Assembly (NCBI GenBank): GCA_946480345.1
Contig: CAMLJR010000137.1
Span: 1 to 7,785, forward strand
From: an uncultured Spongiibacteraceae bacterium
GTDB taxonomy: Bacteria > Pseudomonadota > Gammaproteobacteria > Pseudomonadales > CAMLJR01
DNA length: 7,785 nucleotides
Direction: 5' to 3'
Part shown: in pieces, positions 6,645-7,785 of the stretch
Layout of the letters: the number at the start of each line of letters is the position of its first letter
Position numbering within the stretch: position 1 is the first letter of the stretch
Notes under the pieces: model-generated
What the model saw: the letters and a program-made list of their open reading frames with translations, nothing else
Told to the model about the DNA's origin: nothing
The model's database searches: none
Position numbers and translations under genes: made by a program

Positions 6645-7655
6645 TCACTCGCCTTGATTGACGATCGTCAAAAAGCTGCGCATGCGCTCGGGGTCGATCC
6701 GGCCTTGCGCGAGCGCTTCGCGCAGCGCACAACCCGGCTCGCGATCATGCCGGCAATCGCGAAATTTGCAGCGGCCGAGCCATTCCTGGAATTCGACGAA
6801 GCCTTGTTCGATCTGCGCGCGGTCGAGATGGTCGAGCCCGAATTCGCGAATACCGGGCGAGTCGATCAGGTCGCCGCCACCCGGCAGATGGAATAGTTTT
6901 GCGGTCGTCGTGGTATGGCGGCCTTTGTTTTCGACCGCCGATAAATCGCCGATGCGAATGTCGACGCCGGGAATCAACGCGCGAATCAGCGACGATTTGC
7001 CGACACCCGATTGCCCGACGAACACGCTGGTGCGATCGCGCAATTGATCGCGCAGCGGATCGAGACCGTGCGCGTCGACGGTCGATGCGCGCAGCACGGT
7101 GTAGCCGATGCGCCGATAGCGTTCGAGCAGAGGGTCGATATCGGCATGGCGAATCGGCTCGAGTAAATCGCTTTTGTTCAGCAGCAATAGCGGCGTAATA
7201 CCCGTGGCATCGGCGGCGACCAGATAGCGATCGATTAAATTCGCGAACGGCTGCGGCTCGGGCGCGATCACGACGACGATGCGATCGACATTCGCGGCGA
7301 CCGGTTTCGGTTGCAGCAAATGCACATCGGGGCGCGACAACAGCGAACGGCGCGGCAAGTTCGCGACGATAACGCCAATGCCGTTGCTGCCTTCGCGCCA
7401 GACGACGCGATCACCGGTGACGAGTGCTTCGATATTGGTGCGCAGATGACAGCGCTGGATTTCGCCAGTGCGCTCGCCGCTGAGAATTTCCACATCCACC
7501 TGACGGCCAAAGTGCGCAATGATCAGGCCGGGCTGCTCTGGGCCGAGTTCATCGTCCGCTGGCGTCGCGTTATTTTCATCGACGCGAGCCGCGCGCGCGC
7601 GTTGCGAAGTGCGAATGCGCGTTGCCTGTTGATGGGTCAGTTTGCGTTTGGCCAT
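6645..7655 (-). CDS. rsgA: ribosome small subunit biogenesis GTPase RsgA (YjeQ)
   Basis: A circularly permuted GTPase that binds the 30S subunit late in assembly and helps release RbfA. I chose ATG 7655 (336 residues), because MAKRKLTHQQ and the following basic stretch match the E. coli N-terminus; an in-frame GTG at 7730 would add 25 unlikely residues. Order of parts: basic N-terminal tail (1-25), OB-fold (about 40-112), then the GTPase motifs in permuted order: G4 NKSD (160-163), G1 GQSGVGKS (214-221), a Thr-rich G2 region (GRHTTTT, 245-251) and G3 DSPG (265-268). The C-terminal zinc site is Cys296, Cys301, His303 and Cys309. All key residues are present. The Shine-Dalgarno before 7655 is weak. 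In many gammaproteobacteria orn lies divergently next to rsgA; it is not seen here and would begin beyond the right edge. Confidence 0.97.
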   Translation of the reverse strand: MAKRKLTHQQATRIRTSQRARAARVDENNATPADDELGPEQPGLIIAHFGRQVDVEILSGERTGEIQRCHLRTNIEALVTGDRVVWREGSNGIGVIVANLPRRSLLSRPDVHLLQPKPVAANVDRIVVVIAPEPQPFANLIDRYLVAADATGITPLLLLNKSDLLEPIRHADIDPLLERYRRIGYTVLRASTVDAHGLDPLRDQLRDRTSVFVGQSGVGKSSLIRALIPGVDIRIGDLSAVENKGRHTTTTAKLFHLPGGGDLIDSPGIREFGLDHLDRAQIEQGFVEFQEWLGRCKFRDCRHDREPGCALREALAQGRIDPERMRSFLTIVNQGE

Positions 7656-7720
7656 TCGTGACTTGTTTCTAGTTGGTGGCTCGGAACTTTGGTGCACTAC
7701 TGAAGCTGGTTCGGCGCCTA

Positions 7721-7740
7721 TGGCACCCACGCGCGTGCCA
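7721..7740. repeat. inverted repeat in the rsgA upstream region
   Basis: TGGCAC (7721-7726) and GTGCCA (7735-7740) form a 6-bp inverted repeat with 8 bases between. It overlaps a 10-bp palindrome, CACGCGCGTG, at 7728-7737. It lies 66-85 bases upstream of the rsgA start, in what may be a divergent promoter region. An operator is possible. I see no clear promoter hexamers in the rest of 7656-7785. Confidence 0.35.
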
Positions 7741-7785
7741 CGAATTTCAAAAACTAATGGCGCGGCATTATCACTGATCGCGTTT

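Noticed and set aside
6658..6671. 14-bp perfect palindrome TTGACGATCGTCAA near the 3' end of rsgA
   Set aside because: It lies inside coding sequence, and a perfect 14-bp palindrome is expected about once in every two windows of this size by chance.
7720..7785. Open plus-strand frame beginning ATG GCA CCC that runs off the right edge (22 codons), possibly a divergent gene start
   Set aside because: It has no Shine-Dalgarno and does not resemble the Orn N-terminus, the gene expected there. The stretch is too short to support a call.

Overview
The window reads as a chromosomal core region of a gammaproteobacterium related to Pseudomonas or the Cellvibrio group. The evidence is a FimX-type type IV pilus regulator, a PilZ-like protein, phosphatidylserine decarboxylase (psd), an HDOD protein and the ribosome assembly GTPase RsgA, all in a row on the minus strand. 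From memory, P. aeruginosa has a similar order (rsgA, then psd, an uncharacterised gene and fimX, with orn on the far side of rsgA). In that genome motility genes and a rhodanese gene lie between rsgA and psd; here only one HDOD-GAF gene does. The sequence is moderately GC-rich, and codon use looks even across all five genes. I see no mobile element, RNA gene or CRISPR array.

Layout in transcription order, right to left. 7656-7785 is the upstream region of rsgA, with one small inverted repeat. rsgA occupies 6645-7655. After 51 bases comes an HDOD-GAF gene (5037-6593). After 102 bases carrying a good sigma70-like promoter and a hairpin over the ribosome binding site comes psd (4059-4934). A 249-base intergenic stretch with two inverted repeats leads to a PilZ-like gene of about 602 codons (2001-3809). 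After only 24 bases the fimX-like gene starts at 1976 and runs off the left edge near its C-terminus.

The genes fall into two themes. rsgA and psd are housekeeping genes for 30S subunit maturation and phosphatidylethanolamine synthesis. The PilZ-like and fimX-like genes are tightly linked and look like a cyclic-di-GMP sensing pair. The FimX-like protein has REC, PAS, GGDEF and EAL domains that have all lost key catalytic or acceptor residues (PAS apart), so it should be a binding protein rather than an enzyme. The HDOD-GAF protein is a likely signalling or scaffold protein of unknown role. The least understood item is the PilZ-like protein: some 400 residues of unrecognised N-terminal sequence, a PilZ core, and a short aromatic C-terminal tail behind a disordered linker. 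No wholly new system is evident, but the PilZ-like/FimX-like pair and the psd control region deserve attention.
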